NCBI GenBank assembly: GCA_963738325.1
Contig: CAVTWD010000017.1
Location: forward strand, 62,001-126,000
Direction: 5' to 3'
DNA: 64,000 bases
Source of the DNA: CAVTWD01 sp963738325
Lineage (GTDB): Bacteria > Actinomycetota > Acidimicrobiia > Acidimicrobiales > Ilumatobacteraceae
In this document: piece by piece, positions 17,543 through 27,168 of the stretch
How positions within the stretch are numbered: the first letter of the stretch is position 1
Layout: every line of letters begins with the position of its first letter
Translations under genes and position numbers: made by a program
The notes under the pieces: model-generated
What the model saw: the letters and a program-made list of their open reading frames with translations, nothing else
Told to the model about the DNA's origin: nothing
Database searches by the model: none

Positions 17543-18223
17543 TCAGGTCGCGGCGCGGACCAGGCCGGCAACGGGGCTGAGCTGGAGGACCTGCGGCATG
17601 CGGCGTGTGAGCGCCCGGGGGCCGTCGAACTCGAGCTGTCCGGCCCGGATCGCTTGTTGGACGGGCACCTTGCCGAGCCAGACCTCGTAGAGACTTTGCA
17701 CGGCGGAGGTGATTGTGACGTCGATCTGGAACCCGGGGTCGGTGACGCACACCGAGGGTTCACCGGCTTCGATGACGATCCAGAAGCGTCGCGGCTCGTC
17801 GTTGAACCTGATGTGGAGCACCGTGCGGCGACCGGGCAGGTCGGACGTGTCGAGTCGGGTGTGCATCCACCAGACCAGTAACTCGGGATCGAGCTCGTCG
17901 GGAGTGGGGTCGCCGAAGGTCCAGCTCGCTCCCCACGCGCCGAGCCCGAACACGATGGGTTCGAGATCGCGACCGGCGTCGGTGAGGACGTACGCCCCGT
18001 CGAGACGCTCGACCAGCCCGGCTCGTTCGAACTGACGCAGCCGCTTGGTCAGCAGGCTGCGTGACAAGCCGGGGAGCCCGCGGGCCAGATCGTTGAACCG
18101 CGACGTGCCGACCAGCATGTCGCGGAGGATCAGCAGCGACCAGCGCTCACCCAGGACGTCCAGAGCCCGAGCGATCGGGCAGTACTGCCCGTAGCCGCTG
18201 CCCGTCTCCGACGCACCCACCAT
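17543..18223 (-). CDS. HxlR-family regulator with C-terminal SCP2-like domain
   Basis: The ATG at 18223 is preceded by GGAGAGG and begins MVGASETGSGYGQYCPIARA. The winged-helix HxlR domain covers about residues 10-105 (LDVLGERWSLLILRDML, then RFNDLARGLPGLSRSLLTKR). The C-terminal 110 residues resemble the SCP2/sterol-carrier-like ligand domain found fused to HxlR in actinobacteria (HIRFNDEPRRFWIVIEAGEP). It probably binds a hydrophobic ligand and represses from the tandem palindrome upstream. It diverges from an acyl-CoA dehydrogenase gene, the likely target. Confidence 0.85.
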   Translation of the reverse strand: MVGASETGSGYGQYCPIARALDVLGERWSLLILRDMLVGTSRFNDLARGLPGLSRSLLTKRLRQFERAGLVERLDGAYVLTDAGRDLEPIVFGLGAWGASWTFGDPTPDELDPELLVWWMHTRLDTSDLPGRRTVLHIRFNDEPRRFWIVIEAGEPSVCVTDPGFQIDVTITSAVQSLYEVWLGKVPVQQAIRAGQLEFDGPRALTRRMPQVLQLSPVAGLVRAAT

Positions 18224-18246
18224 TTCGCCTCTCCGATGATCCCAGG

Positions 18247-18287
18247 CCGGTCCAGATTCTAGACCGGGTAGGTCTCGATCCTGGACT
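18247..18287. promoter_or_regulatory. Tandem palindromic operator between hxlR and the acyl-CoA dehydrogenase
   Basis: A 21-bp near-palindrome covers 18247-18267 (CCGGTC arms, inner AGA/TCT, one mismatch). A second related copy lies at 18271-18287. Aligned, both fit GGTCymGATyCTrGACy and are 22 bp apart start to start, about two helical turns. They lie in the 99-bp divergent gap, so one regulator could control both genes. Confidence 0.6.
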
Positions 18288-18322
18288 CGACCGCGAGCGA
18301 CACCGTCCCTACGTTCGACGTC

Positions 18323-19456
18323 ATGACGACACTCATTGACACCACCACCACCACCGATCTCGTCGCGGTCGCACGCCAGGCCGCAGATCGCTTGCGTCCC
18401 TCGGCTTCTGCCCACGACCTGTCCGGCGAGATCTCCTCTTCAGCGTTCGACATGCTGCGTCAGCTCGGGATCACCAGCGCGCTGGTGCCGCTTGAACACG
18501 GCGGCGGCGGCGTCACGCACCGCGACATGGGTGCGATCCTCCGCGAGCTCGGACGGGCCGATCCCTCGGTGGCCGTCACCTTGTCGATGCACTCACATCT
18601 CGTGGCCGCACAGGTGTGGCGACACCACCATGGCCTGGACGCGTCGGCCGTCTTCGCCCGAGTCGTCGACGGTGCAATCCTCGTCAGCACCGGGGCGTCG
18701 GACTGGGTGGGCTCGAACGGCACAGCCCGGAAGGTCGAAGGTGGCTACCGGGTGAGCGCGAGGAAGTCACCCGCCAGTGGCTGCGAGGTCGGCGACGTGC
18801 TCGTGACGAGCATCCGCTGGGACGACGGACCAGACGGACCCAGGGTGCTGCACTGCGCCGTGCCCCTCGCGGCCGACGGGGTGTCCATCGAGACGACCTG
18901 GGACACCTTGGGGCTTCGCGCCACCGGTTCGCACACCGTCGTCCTCGACGAGGTGTTCGTGCCCGAGGCCGCCGTCGCGCTCGTGCGCCCCGCCGATCTA
19001 TGGCACCCGGTCTGGAACACCGTGATCGGCGCCGCCATGCCCCTCATCATGGCCGCCTACGTCGGCGTCGCCGACGCCGCCGTGGAAGCCGCACTCCGTT
19101 CGGTGCGCAACCGAACCGATAGCCACGTGTTTCAGGTCGTGGGCGAGATGATGAACGCGCACACGACCGGAGCTGACGTCCTCGACGCGATGTTCGCAGC
19201 CTCCGACGACCTGCGCTTCGAGAACACCGACGAGCACGCCAGCCGCACGCTCAGCCGCAAGACCGTCGTGGCGGCGGCCGTGATCGACACGGTGCGGCTC
19301 GCGATCGAGCTCGTCGGCGGAGCCGCCTACAGCCGGGGCTCGGATCTCGAGCGCTTGTACCGCGACGTCCACGGTGCGCTGTTCCATCCACTCCCGAAAG
19401 CGAAGCAGCAGCAGTTCAGCGGACGGGTCGCACTCGGGCACTCTCCGGTGGGATGA
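18323..19456 (+). CDS. Acyl-CoA dehydrogenase-family flavoprotein
   Basis: The 377-residue protein has ACAD architecture: a helical N-terminal domain (FDMLRQLGITSALVPLEHGG), a beta domain with WVGSNGTARKVEGGYRVSARK and TWDTLGLRATGSHTVVLDEVF, and a helical C-terminal domain ending with ELVGGAAYSRGSDLERLYRD. The usual catalytic Glu is not obvious at its standard position, and the C-terminus resembles flavin monooxygenase-like ACAD relatives. It may therefore be a dehydrogenase or an ACAD-fold monooxygenase. It is likely regulated by the divergent HxlR protein. Confidence 0.82.
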   Translation: MTTLIDTTTTTDLVAVARQAADRLRPSASAHDLSGEISSSAFDMLRQLGITSALVPLEHGGGGVTHRDMGAILRELGRADPSVAVTLSMHSHLVAAQVWRHHHGLDASAVFARVVDGAILVSTGASDWVGSNGTARKVEGGYRVSARKSPASGCEVGDVLVTSIRWDDGPDGPRVLHCAVPLAADGVSIETTWDTLGLRATGSHTVVLDEVFVPEAAVALVRPADLWHPVWNTVIGAAMPLIMAAYVGVADAAVEAALRSVRNRTDSHVFQVVGEMMNAHTTGADVLDAMFAASDDLRFENTDEHASRTLSRKTVVAAAVIDTVRLAIELVGGAAYSRGSDLERLYRDVHGALFHPLPKAKQQQFSGRVALGHSPVG

Positions 19457-19530
19457 CACGAATCTCCCCAGCGGCCTGAGGAGGGCCGTCGTCGCGTGAC
19501 AAAGGCGGCGACGGCCCACCTCAGGAGCTC

Positions 19531-19731
19531 GACCTAGATCTCCGCTGCCTCGGCGACGTGCACCCAGCCGAGCGGCTCACCGTCGCTTGCACCATCCGCA
19601 CCCGACTCCTGTCACCGCCCGGCCGACTCGTCAACCGCAGCCGACAGTGGGTCCTGCGGCTGCCCGTCCGTTGGCCATGGGCCACCGGCTTCGACGTCGC
19701 GCACGACCGGACCCGCTACTGCCGCTCCTGA
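19531..19731 (+). pseudogene. Possible IS1380-type transposase C-terminal remnant
   Basis: One open stretch of 66 codons ending at TGA 19729-19731 reads RLLSPPGRLVNRSRQWVLRL then PVRWPWATGFDVAH. It resembles the C-terminal tail of IS1380-family transposases, which typically end with an Arg-rich RWPWA segment. There is no start codon and no upstream transposase domain. The rest of the 450-bp gap from 19457 to 19907 holds nothing recognisable. Confidence 0.35.
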
Positions 19732-19907
19732 CCTGACCAACCGCCGCGGACCGGCGGGGCCGCAGACGACCACCACACGCTGACACCCCACCACCGTGAG
19801 CGCCGCGCTTCGACACGCCCACACCACATTCACCACGACCCGCCGCGCCGATCACGAACGACACGCCGGCACGACGGGAGTACCGGGCGCCGACCGGGGA
19901 TCGAGGC

Positions 19908-20465
19908 TCAGGCGTGCACCAGGACAACGGCCAGCGCGCCCATCAGCAGCGGCGGCCCGAAAGCGAACCGGAGGTGGAGTTTCCGTTCGCGGATGCAGAG
20001 GATCAGACCGATGACGAGGGCCAACAGGTGCCCGACGATGGCGCCATAGAGCACGTACTGAAGCCCATACCAGCCGAGCACCGCGCCCAGCACCATCGCC
20101 AACCGAACATCGCCGAAGCCGAGCACGATGAAACCGAGCATCCGCTGCGAAAGGAACCAGATCGCGCCATACGCACTCGAGAAGAGCATCGCCCCGACGA
20201 CCGCGGTGGCGAGAGGCTGCCAGTCCCACTCGACCAGTGACGCGAACGCGAGCCCTGCCATCACCCCCGCGAGCGTGTAGTACACGAGCCGGGTCGGCAG
20301 GCGGTGCACCTTCCAGTCGATGACGGCAAGGAGCACGCCACCGAAGATGAACGCGAGGACGGCCGGGAGCTCGGCGCTGAGCCCGAGCCGCCAAGTGGCA
20401 AGGAGGAAGAGGGTGGCCGTGACCGCAGTCAAGCCGTGCCTCTGCACGAACGAGGAGAGGGGCAT
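19908..20465 (-). CDS. tadV: Type IV/Flp prepilin peptidase (A24 family)
   Basis: From the ATG at 20465 (MPLSSFVQRHG) the protein is about 185 residues with six hydrophobic helices. The two catalytic aspartates of A24 peptidases are visible in LLAVIDWKVHRLP and in the GxGD-type motif LGFGDVRLAMVLG. It cleaves and may methylate Flp prepilins in the inner membrane. It is divergent from the flp-tad operon across 251 bp, which should contain promoters for both. Confidence 0.85.
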   Translation of the reverse strand: MPLSSFVQRHGLTAVTATLFLLATWRLGLSAELPAVLAFIFGGVLLAVIDWKVHRLPTRLVYYTLAGVMAGLAFASLVEWDWQPLATAVVGAMLFSSAYGAIWFLSQRMLGFIVLGFGDVRLAMVLGAVLGWYGLQYVLYGAIVGHLLALVIGLILCIRERKLHLRFAFGPPLLMGALAVVLVHA

Positions 20466-20716
20466 GGTGACAACGTTCGACTGGGATTCGTCTGGCGACG
20501 TAGGTCCAACGGCCCTTCGTCCCATAGAGGGCCCAACGACATCCTTTGCGTGGAGCGGGCGAGACCTCACGATCCTTCTTGGCTACTGGCGCCCGTACAG
20601 GGTAGTCCGTGCGACCCCTTTCCCACGGAACATCTCAGGTTCGTAGCGATTGCGCCGTTCTCTCGGAGTATGCCTCGCTCGAACGGCGGGTGGGGACGAA
20701 CACAGGAGACTCCTGA

Positions 20717-20902
20717 ATGAACAACCTGGTTGAGAAGTTCGCCACGGCTGAGGTCGAGGCGGTCGAGGATGACGGCGTGGTCGCCATCGAGTACGTCGCG
20801 GTGGCGGGCATCGTCGTCGCCGCTCTGCTGGCGCTCTCGTTCACCGGCGCCTTCGGTGTCCTCATCACCAAGCTCCAGAGCACGATCAACTCGATCCCGT
20901 GA
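20717..20902 (+). CDS. flp: Flp-family pilin
   Basis: The 61-residue prepilin has a short charged leader and the Flp cleavage/processing motif G-VVAIEYVAVAG, with Glu at +5 and Tyr at +6, followed by a hydrophobic helix. AGGAG lies ten bases upstream of the ATG, within a 13-bp palindrome (20703-20715). It is the major subunit of the Tad pilus and the first gene of the tad operon. Confidence 0.9.
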   Translation: MNNLVEKFATAEVEAVEDDGVVAIEYVAVAGIVVAALLALSFTGAFGVLITKLQSTINSIP

Positions 20903-20908
20903 TTCACG

Positions 20909-20933
20909 GGGGGAGGGCCCTCGGCCCTCCCCC
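20909..20933 (+). terminator. Strong intercistronic hairpin after flp
   Basis: A perfect 11-bp stem (20909-20919 with 20923-20933) and a CTC loop begin six bases after the flp stop. There is no T-tract, and tadE starts only 14 bp later. It may act as a partial terminator or 3' stabiliser that keeps flp mRNA more abundant than the assembly genes. Confidence 0.6.
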
Positions 20934-20946
20934 GAATCGGGCTCTC

Positions 20947-21312
20947 ATGAACGCACCCCACTCCAGAAATGACCGAGGCATCGTCGCCTTGGAATTCGTC
21001 ATCATCTTCCCGTTCTTCCTGATCCTGCTTTTCGGGGTCGTCCAGTTGGGCGGGTTCCTCTCCGTCAAGACTCGAACCGTCGGCGCAGCTCGCGACGGTG
21101 CCCGCGCTGCCGCGCTCTCCCTGCCGTTCCCCAGCGAACCGACCGGGATCACCCTCATCCGAACGAGCGCTGCCTGTCCTCCTCGGACTGACCCGACCTT
21201 CAACACGTCCAACGTCACGGTCCAGGCGCAGTCCACCTACACCCAGCTCTCCGTCGTCGGCATCCCCAGCAAGACGATCACAGAAACGGTGACGATGCGA
21301 TGCGGCGGCTGA
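20947..21312 (+). CDS. tadE: TadE-like pseudopilin
   Basis: From the ATG at 20947 the protein is 121 residues. The TadE motif is visible as DRGIVALEFVIIFPFFLILL, a prepilin-like cleavage site before a hydrophobic helix, followed by an extracytoplasmic domain with paired Cys residues. It is a minor pseudopilin of Tad pili processed by the A24 peptidase. Its end overlaps the next gene by 13 bases. Confidence 0.8.
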   Translation: MNAPHSRNDRGIVALEFVIIFPFFLILLFGVVQLGGFLSVKTRTVGAARDGARAAALSLPFPSEPTGITLIRTSAACPPRTDPTFNTSNVTVQAQSTYTQLSVVGIPSKTITETVTMRCGG

Positions 21313-22214
21313 CACCACGAGATGACCAGGGAGTGGCCGCCATCCTGACGGTCATGGTGGCGGGCCTCCTGTTGGCCTGCATGGGCCTCGCCGTCGATGT
21401 CGGCACGGCCGTATCAGTGGCTCGTCAGGCCCAGAACAGCGCCGACGCCGCTGCCCTTGCCATCGCCACCGACTGTTCCCTGACCGGCAACGCGTCTTCC
21501 CCGGCGACCTACCTGAAGACGGGCCAAACGGCGGCCACGCCCTCGTGTGGCAACGGCTCCGTGACCGTCTCGGTCAGCAAGACCCAGGGCTACACATTCG
21601 GCAAGCTCGTCGGTCTCACCGACTACACCAAGACCCGTGCCGCCACCGCCAAGTGGGGCGCGCTCGGCGCCTCGACGGGCATCTTCCCCATAACGATCAG
21701 CACGTGCGCCTTCACGATCCAGTTCAACACGAAGGTCACGCTGCACTCGCACAACGCGCCCGGGTGCTCCAACCCTGCTGGGCAGTTCGGCTTCATCCAG
21801 GATGGGTGCACGAATCAGACCATCGCGGCAGGTGAGATGTTGCCCGGCACCACCGGGAACAACCTCAACGGGACTGGCTGTGACACCAGCTCGCTGAACA
21901 ACATGATGGGCACGGACGTGCTCGTGCCCGTATGGGACACCGCCACCGGACAGGGTGCAAGCGCGCAGTATCACATTTTGGCTTACGCGGTCTTCCGCCT
22001 CACCGGCTGGAGCACCAACGGCAACACCTTCGGCGCCGGCGGCACCCTCGGCAAGCAGTGCGACTCCAGTGGTGACGGCGGAACCAACGAACACGACAAC
22101 ACGCCGTGCATCCGCGGCGTCTTCCTCGGCTTCACCACTCAATCAGGGACCGTGGTGCCTGGCCTTGCCTGCAAGAGCAATCTGCTGGCCTGTCAGGTCT
22201 ACCTCGATCATTGA
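21300..22214 (+). CDS. tadG: TadG-like pilus protein
   Basis: The 304-residue protein starts with a TadG/TadE-like N-terminus (DQGVAAILTVMVAGLLLACM) and the typical ARQAQNSADAAALAIA segment. A Cys-rich, Gly/Thr-rich exterior domain follows with at least eight Cys residues, suggesting disulfides. It is probably a minor pilin or surface anchor of the Tad system. Confidence 0.75.
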   Translation: MRRLTPRDDQGVAAILTVMVAGLLLACMGLAVDVGTAVSVARQAQNSADAAALAIATDCSLTGNASSPATYLKTGQTAATPSCGNGSVTVSVSKTQGYTFGKLVGLTDYTKTRAATAKWGALGASTGIFPITISTCAFTIQFNTKVTLHSHNAPGCSNPAGQFGFIQDGCTNQTIAAGEMLPGTTGNNLNGTGCDTSSLNNMMGTDVLVPVWDTATGQGASAQYHILAYAVFRLTGWSTNGNTFGAGGTLGKQCDSSGDGGTNEHDNTPCIRGVFLGFTTQSGTVVPGLACKSNLLACQVYLDH

Positions 22215-22250
22215 CGTGCTAACAACCAACGAGAAAGGACCCCACAAACC

Positions 22251-23009
22251 ATGAACCGTCGCCGTGTCTTGGGCGTTGGCACCGCCATCGTCCTGGCGGG
22301 ACTCGGTGCCACTGGACTCGTCACTTGGGCCAACTCGGCCAAGAGCAGTGCAGCAGCGCAGCAGGCCCAGACCGCTGTCGTCATTGTCGACAAGCAGGTG
22401 CCGAAGGGCGCCGATGCGGCCACCATAAAGGCGGCCACCCACGTCGGCAGCGTCGAGCGCCAGAACCTCGCTCCGGGCGCCCTCACCAGCGAGGAACAGA
22501 TCGGCACCCAGGTGGCCGCGGCCGACCTGGAGTCAGGTGACCAGTTGGTCGAGGCGCGGTTGACGCAACAAGTCACCACCGGCCACGACGACAAGGTCGA
22601 GGTCTCGGCCACCCTCTCCGCAGAGCGGGCCGTGGGCGGGGCCTTGAAGGCGGGTGACACCGTGGGCGTGTACCTGAGCTTCGATCCGTTCGAGACCATC
22701 AAGCCCGGCAACGATCAGGTCACGCCGAACAAGACACCCAACACCACGCACCTGCAGTTCCAGAAGGTCGAGGTGACGAACGTGCAGGCGACTCAGGACC
22801 CGGTGTCGTCGGACAAGAACAACAAGCAAGTCCAGCAGGTGGCTTCGTCCAACTTCATCGTGACGTTGGCGCTCGCGCCATCCCAGTCCGAGCGCTTCGT
22901 GTTCGCGACCGAGTTCGGGCACGTGTGGCTGTCCAAGGAGCCCGCCACCGTCAAGGACGATGGCACCGGCATCGTCACCTCCGGCAACGTCTACAGGGTG
23001 GTGAAGTGA
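22251..23009 (+). CDS. cpaB: Flp pilus assembly protein CpaB/RcpC
   Basis: The 252-residue protein has one N-terminal membrane anchor (LGVGTAIVLAGLGATGLVTW) and a SAF-type domain with VDKQVPKGADAATIKAA and LESGDQLVEARL, then a RcpC-like region (GGALKAGDTVGVYLSF). In other bacteria CpaB supports outer-layer passage of Flp pili. Its stop overlaps the next start as TGATG at 23007-23011. Confidence 0.85.
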   Translation: MNRRRVLGVGTAIVLAGLGATGLVTWANSAKSSAAAQQAQTAVVIVDKQVPKGADAATIKAATHVGSVERQNLAPGALTSEEQIGTQVAAADLESGDQLVEARLTQQVTTGHDDKVEVSATLSAERAVGGALKAGDTVGVYLSFDPFETIKPGNDQVTPNKTPNTTHLQFQKVEVTNVQATQDPVSSDKNNKQVQQVASSNFIVTLALAPSQSERFVFATEFGHVWLSKEPATVKDDGTGIVTSGNVYRVVK

Positions 23010-23903
23010 TGGCTGAGAACACTGTCTACGCCCCGGCGGAGTTGCAGCACGACGTCGCCGAACGGCTGGCCGGCATGCAGGTGATGGTCAAGGTCAGTCC
23101 CAACGGGACGCAGCTCTCGCCCTCGCCCATGAAGCAGGGCAAGGTCATCGTCGTGGTGTCTCCCAAGGGCGGCTCCGGCAAGACGGCGGTAGCGGCCAAC
23201 CTCTGCGCTTCGCTCGCCATGGAGTTTCCCGGCCGGGTGGCCGCGCTCGACCTCGACGTGCAGTTCGGTGACATGTGCACCTCGATGGGATTGCACCCCG
23301 AGCACAACCTGGCCGAGGTGGCGCAGTCTTCGGAGGTGGATGCGACGACCATCAAGCTCTTCCTCACGCCCTACGAGCCCGGCCTGTACGTGCTGTGCGG
23401 AGCCCGCACTCCCGCGGAGGCCGACCGCGGTGACCCACGAGCATGTCACTCGCGTCATCCCGCTGCTGGCGCAGGACTTCGACTATGTCGTCGTGGACAC
23501 GCCTGCCGGCCTGGACGATCGCACTCTCGCCGCACTGGAGTGCGCGACCGATCTGCTGCTCGTGTCAAGCCTCGACGTTACGAGCATCCGCTCGCTGCGG
23601 AAGGCCGTCGACGCCATGGATCAACTCGGCGTCACCAAGAACCGTCACTTCGTACTCAATCGGTCCGATGCGAAGGTGGGCCTCAACCCGACCGATGCCG
23701 CCGAGGCTGTCGGCTGGCCCATCGTGGCGATGATCCCCTCGGCGCGGGAGGTCCCGCTGTCGATGAACGTCGGCACGCCGGTGGTCAAGCTCGAGCCACG
23801 GTCGGCGGTCGCGAAGCAGATGCGACAGCTGACCCAGCTGTTCGCTCCACCCGCCCAACTCGACAAGCCGCGACGCCGCTTGTTCCGGAGATCTGCACGA
23901 TGA
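23009..23903 (+). CDS. cpaE: CpaE/TadZ-like ATPase (frameshifted)
   Basis: The P-loop KGGSGKTAVAANL lies near residue 50, after a short variable N-terminus that lacks a full receiver domain. ALDLDVQFGDM and VVVDTPAGLDDRTL are MinD/ParA-type motifs. The frame breaks at about 23415-23432: TPAEAD continues properly only in the +1 frame (AVTHEHVTRVIPLL). Removing one C restores the family sequence. In Tad systems this protein localises the secretion machinery. It overlaps tadA by ATGA. Confidence 0.85.
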
Positions 23904-25214
23904 GCCTCAGCGAACGCATCCTCCAAGCGGGAGCCACAGACAGCCCGCCCGTACGTCGTCTCCCAACACCGATCGTCGATGGCTTGGCCGAGTTCAAGGT
24001 CAAGGTGGCGAATCAGCTCTTCGAGCGCCTCGGGCAACGACTCTTCGAGTCCAGCGACGAGGAGCAGCTGTACGCCCTCGTGCTCTCCGAGATCTCGGGC
24101 GATCATGGCCGCCAGCCGCATCGCCTCTCTCCTCCCAAGAACGCAGCAAACTCTCACTGGAGATCGCCCGCGACGTCATGGGCCTCGGCCCCATCGAGAA
24201 GTTCCTCGCCGATCCGACGATCAGCGAGGTGATGGTCAACGGGACCGACTTCATCTACGTCGAGCGGGGCGGCGTGATCGAGCCAGACCACCGCCCGGTT
24301 CATCTCCGAGGAGCACCTTCGTCGGGTCATCGACCGCATCGTCGTGCAGGTGGGGCGGCGAGTCGACGAGTCGTCGCCAATGGTGGACGCTCGTCTCGCC
24401 GACGGTTCACGTGTGAACGCCATCGTCCCGCCCCTGTCGCTCGACGGCTCGATCCTCACGATCCGCAAGTTCGCCGCCGACCCCTTCAAGGTGAACGACC
24501 TGGTGCCAGATGGGCACGCTCACCCCGCAGGTGGCGGCGGTCCTGTCAGCCGCCGTCCAGGGCGGCCTGAACGTCCTGGTGTCGGGAGGTACCGGCACCG
24601 GCAAGACGACGCTGCTCAACGTGCTGTCCGGTTTCGTGCCGCCCGATGAGCGCATCGTCACCATCGAGGACGCGGTGGAGTTACAGCTCCACCAGCGGCA
24701 CGTGATCCGCTTGGAAGCGCGGCCCGCGAACCTCGAAGGCCAAGGCGAGGTCACCATCCGTGACCTCGTCCGCAACTGCCTCCGGATGCGGCCGGACCGC
24801 ATCATCGTCGGTGAGGTCCGCGGTGCCGAGGCGCTCGACATGCTCCAGGCCATGAACACGGGCCACGATGGTTCGCTGTCCACCGTGCACGCCAATGCTC
24901 CGCGTGACGCCCTCGCCCGCATCGAGACCATGGTGCTCATGGCCGGCTTCGAGCTTCCCTCGCGGGCCATCCGAGAGCAGATCGCGTCGGCCCTCAACCT
25001 CGTCGTTCACCTCGAACGGTTCCGGGATGGCACGCGGCGCGTCGCCAACGTCACCGAGGTGTTGGGGATGGAGGGTGAGGTCATCACGATGCAAGACGTG
25101 TTCCGGTATGACTGGTCGGCCGGTCACATCGTTCCTACCGGGATCCGCCCGGACTTCGAGATGCGCCTACGGGACCATGCCGTCGCCTTGCCCCCGGGGG
25201 TGTTCGAGCGATGA
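23900..25214 (+). CDS. tadA: TadA/CpaF secretion ATPase (three frameshifts)
   Basis: Family signatures are present across three frames: MGLGPIEKFLADPTISEVMV, then VVQVGRRVDESSPMVDARL, then the Walker A SGGTGTGKTTLLN and the arginine-rich NCLRMRPDRIIVGEVRG. Frame changes lie at about 24105-24125, 24283-24292 and 24504-24512. The last two are each undone by removing one base. All catalytic motifs survive, so this is probably one intact gene with read errors. It is the hexameric ATPase that drives pilus assembly. Confidence 0.85.
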
Positions 25215-26102
25215 TCGCGGTCTCTGCGGTTGCCGTCTTCCTGGCGATCTTCCTCCTCGTGCTGCTGGCGTGGCCTGGCCGGCGGGTGAGCAAACGCCGT
25301 CTCGGCATCGAAAAGGAACGCCTGAATCTCGCCCGCTCCATGGAAGCCCTCTTGGAGCGCCACGACAAGCGACGTGGACTCGCTCAGGCCCTGCGCTCGG
25401 CTGATATCGACACGGACGCCGGCCAGTTCGCGTTGAGGGTCCTGGTGGCATCGGTGCTCGCGGGCATCATCGGCTTGCTGATCAACCCGCTGCTCGGTCT
25501 GGCGTTGTTCGTGACGCCGTTCTTCGCCGCGCGCTCCTGGGTCGCGGCGCAAGGGCCACAAGCGTCAAGCCGCCTTCGCCGAGCAGTTGCCCGATGCGAT
25601 CCAGCTGCTCGTCGCCTCGATGCGCTCCGGCTTCGGGTTCAGCCAGTCACTCGACGCGCTCGCCGACGAGGCCGAAGAACCGGCCCGCAGCGAGTTCGCT
25701 CAGGTCGTGGCCGAGACCCGCATGGGCCGCGACATCACCGACGCCATGCGCTCCTTGGCGCGGCGCATGGGTAACCGTGACCTGGAGTGGGTCATCGGCG
25801 CCCTCGACATCAACCGGGAGACGGGGGGCAACCTGGCCGAGATCCTCGACAACGTGAACGGCACCATTCGAGAGCGCCAGCGCCTCGGCCGCAAGGCCCG
25901 CACCTTCACGGCCGAGGGCCGTCTGTCAGCCAAGATCATGGTGGCCCTCCCCTTCCTGATCGGGTTCCTGGAGTGGCGCTCCAACCCCGAGGGCTTCAGC
26001 CACTTCTTCTCCGGGCTGGGCCTGGTGGCGTTGTGCATCGCCGTGCTGCTCATGATCATCGGGACGGTGTGGCTCCGTCGGATCGCCTCGATCAGGTTCT
26101 AA
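25211..26102 (+). CDS. tadB: TadB inner-membrane platform protein (frameshifted)
   Basis: The N-terminal part has a membrane helix (AVFLAIFLLVLLAWPG) and two more helices before a break at about 25548. The rest (KRQAAFAEQLPDAIQLLVAS, then MGRDITDAMRSLARRM and GALDINRETGGNLAEILD) continues in the +1 frame. That is the T2SSF domain typical of TadB. Removing one G from a GG pair restores one frame. It overlaps tadA by ATGA. Confidence 0.85.
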
Positions 26103-26111
26103 GGAGTCGTC

Positions 26112-26951
26112 ATGCTCATCCTCTCCGGCGTGGCAATCGCCGTCGCCATCCTGGCCCTGGTGTGGGCCGTCACCGCCAAGCCCGCTCCGGGCCGGGCCCA
26201 CCTCTTCGCCGAGCTGGGCCAGGTCGGCGAGGAACGCCAGGCCACCCTCCTGCCCCGTCTGGGTCACGCTGTGCGCCGGGTCCTGCCGCGTTCGCTCACC
26301 AATGGTCTCAACGAGCGGCTGGTGCAGGCCGGGCATCCCAAGGGCCTGGATCTCCCCAAGCTGCTCGGCATCAAAACGGCGCTCCTCATCACGCTGTTCC
26401 TCTTCCCCACCTTCCTGGGACAACCCCTCCTCGGCCTCATCCTCGGGGCGGTCCGGTTCTTCGCGCCCGACTACTGGGTGCTGTCGGAACGCGACAAACG
26501 CCAGGCCGAAATGCGCGACGCGATCGCCGACACCATCGACCAGTTGACCATCGTGGTGGAGGCCGGGTTGGGCTTCGACGCCGCCCTCATGCGGGTGGCG
26601 ACGACGAACGAAGGGCCCCTGGCCCAGGAGCTGCAGCACACCGTGTCCGACATGAGTGCTGGTGTTCCGCGGGACGTGGCCTTGAAGGGCCTTGCTGACC
26701 GAACGCGCATACCCGAGCTCCGCCATGTCGTGACGGCGCTCATCCAGGCACAACGTCACGGCACGCCCCTGGCCGACACGCTCCGGGTGCAAGCCACCGA
26801 GCTCCGAGACAAGCGCACGCAGCGGATCGAGGAGAAGGCGGCCAAGCTGGCCACCAAGATGATCGCGCCCATCGTGTTGTGCTTCATGCCGGTGTTCTTC
26901 ATCGTGATTCTGGTCCCGGCGCTCGCCAGCCTGGCCAATGCCTTCGGCTGA
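26112..26951 (+). CDS. tadC: TadC inner-membrane platform protein
   Basis: This 279-residue protein is intact. It has an N-terminal helix and the T2SSF domain (MRDAIADTIDQLTIVVEAGL, then GVPRDVALKGLADRTRIPEL). It ends with a helix pair around MIAPIVLCFMPVFFIVILVP. It pairs with TadB in the inner membrane. It is the last gene of the locus and is followed by a hairpin at 27008. Confidence 0.88.
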   Translation: MLILSGVAIAVAILALVWAVTAKPAPGRAHLFAELGQVGEERQATLLPRLGHAVRRVLPRSLTNGLNERLVQAGHPKGLDLPKLLGIKTALLITLFLFPTFLGQPLLGLILGAVRFFAPDYWVLSERDKRQAEMRDAIADTIDQLTIVVEAGLGFDAALMRVATTNEGPLAQELQHTVSDMSAGVPRDVALKGLADRTRIPELRHVVTALIQAQRHGTPLADTLRVQATELRDKRTQRIEEKAAKLATKMIAPIVLCFMPVFFIVILVPALASLANAFG

Positions 26952-27007
26952 GGCGAAGCCATAGATCTGGTGGGAGGGCTAGTGGGGTCCTGTCCCACCA
27001 GGAGACG

Positions 27008-27033
27008 GGCCCCGGAGGTCTTCCTCCGGGGCC
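27008..27033 (+). terminator. Hairpin terminator after the tad operon
   Basis: An 11-bp perfect stem (27008-27018 with 27023-27033) closes on a TCTT loop and is followed by TGTTC. It lies 57 bp after the tadC stop and before the oppositely oriented mgtA fragment, as expected for an operon end. Confidence 0.7.
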
Positions 27034-27168
27034 TGTTCACGCTGGTCGAGGCGTCGACCGGAGGCGCCATTTACGCACCACGAGCATTCACATACCTCGA
27101 CAGCACGTGGCGTCGTGCCGCTGCATCGAGATTGTCCGGCGGCAGGCGACGTTGTGGGCGCCGTGCGA

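Noticed and set aside
23415..24512. Programmed +1 frameshifting in cpaE and tadA
   Set aside because: The sites share no slippery motif, no stop codon lies at the shift, and many unrelated genes in the window show the same kind of shift.
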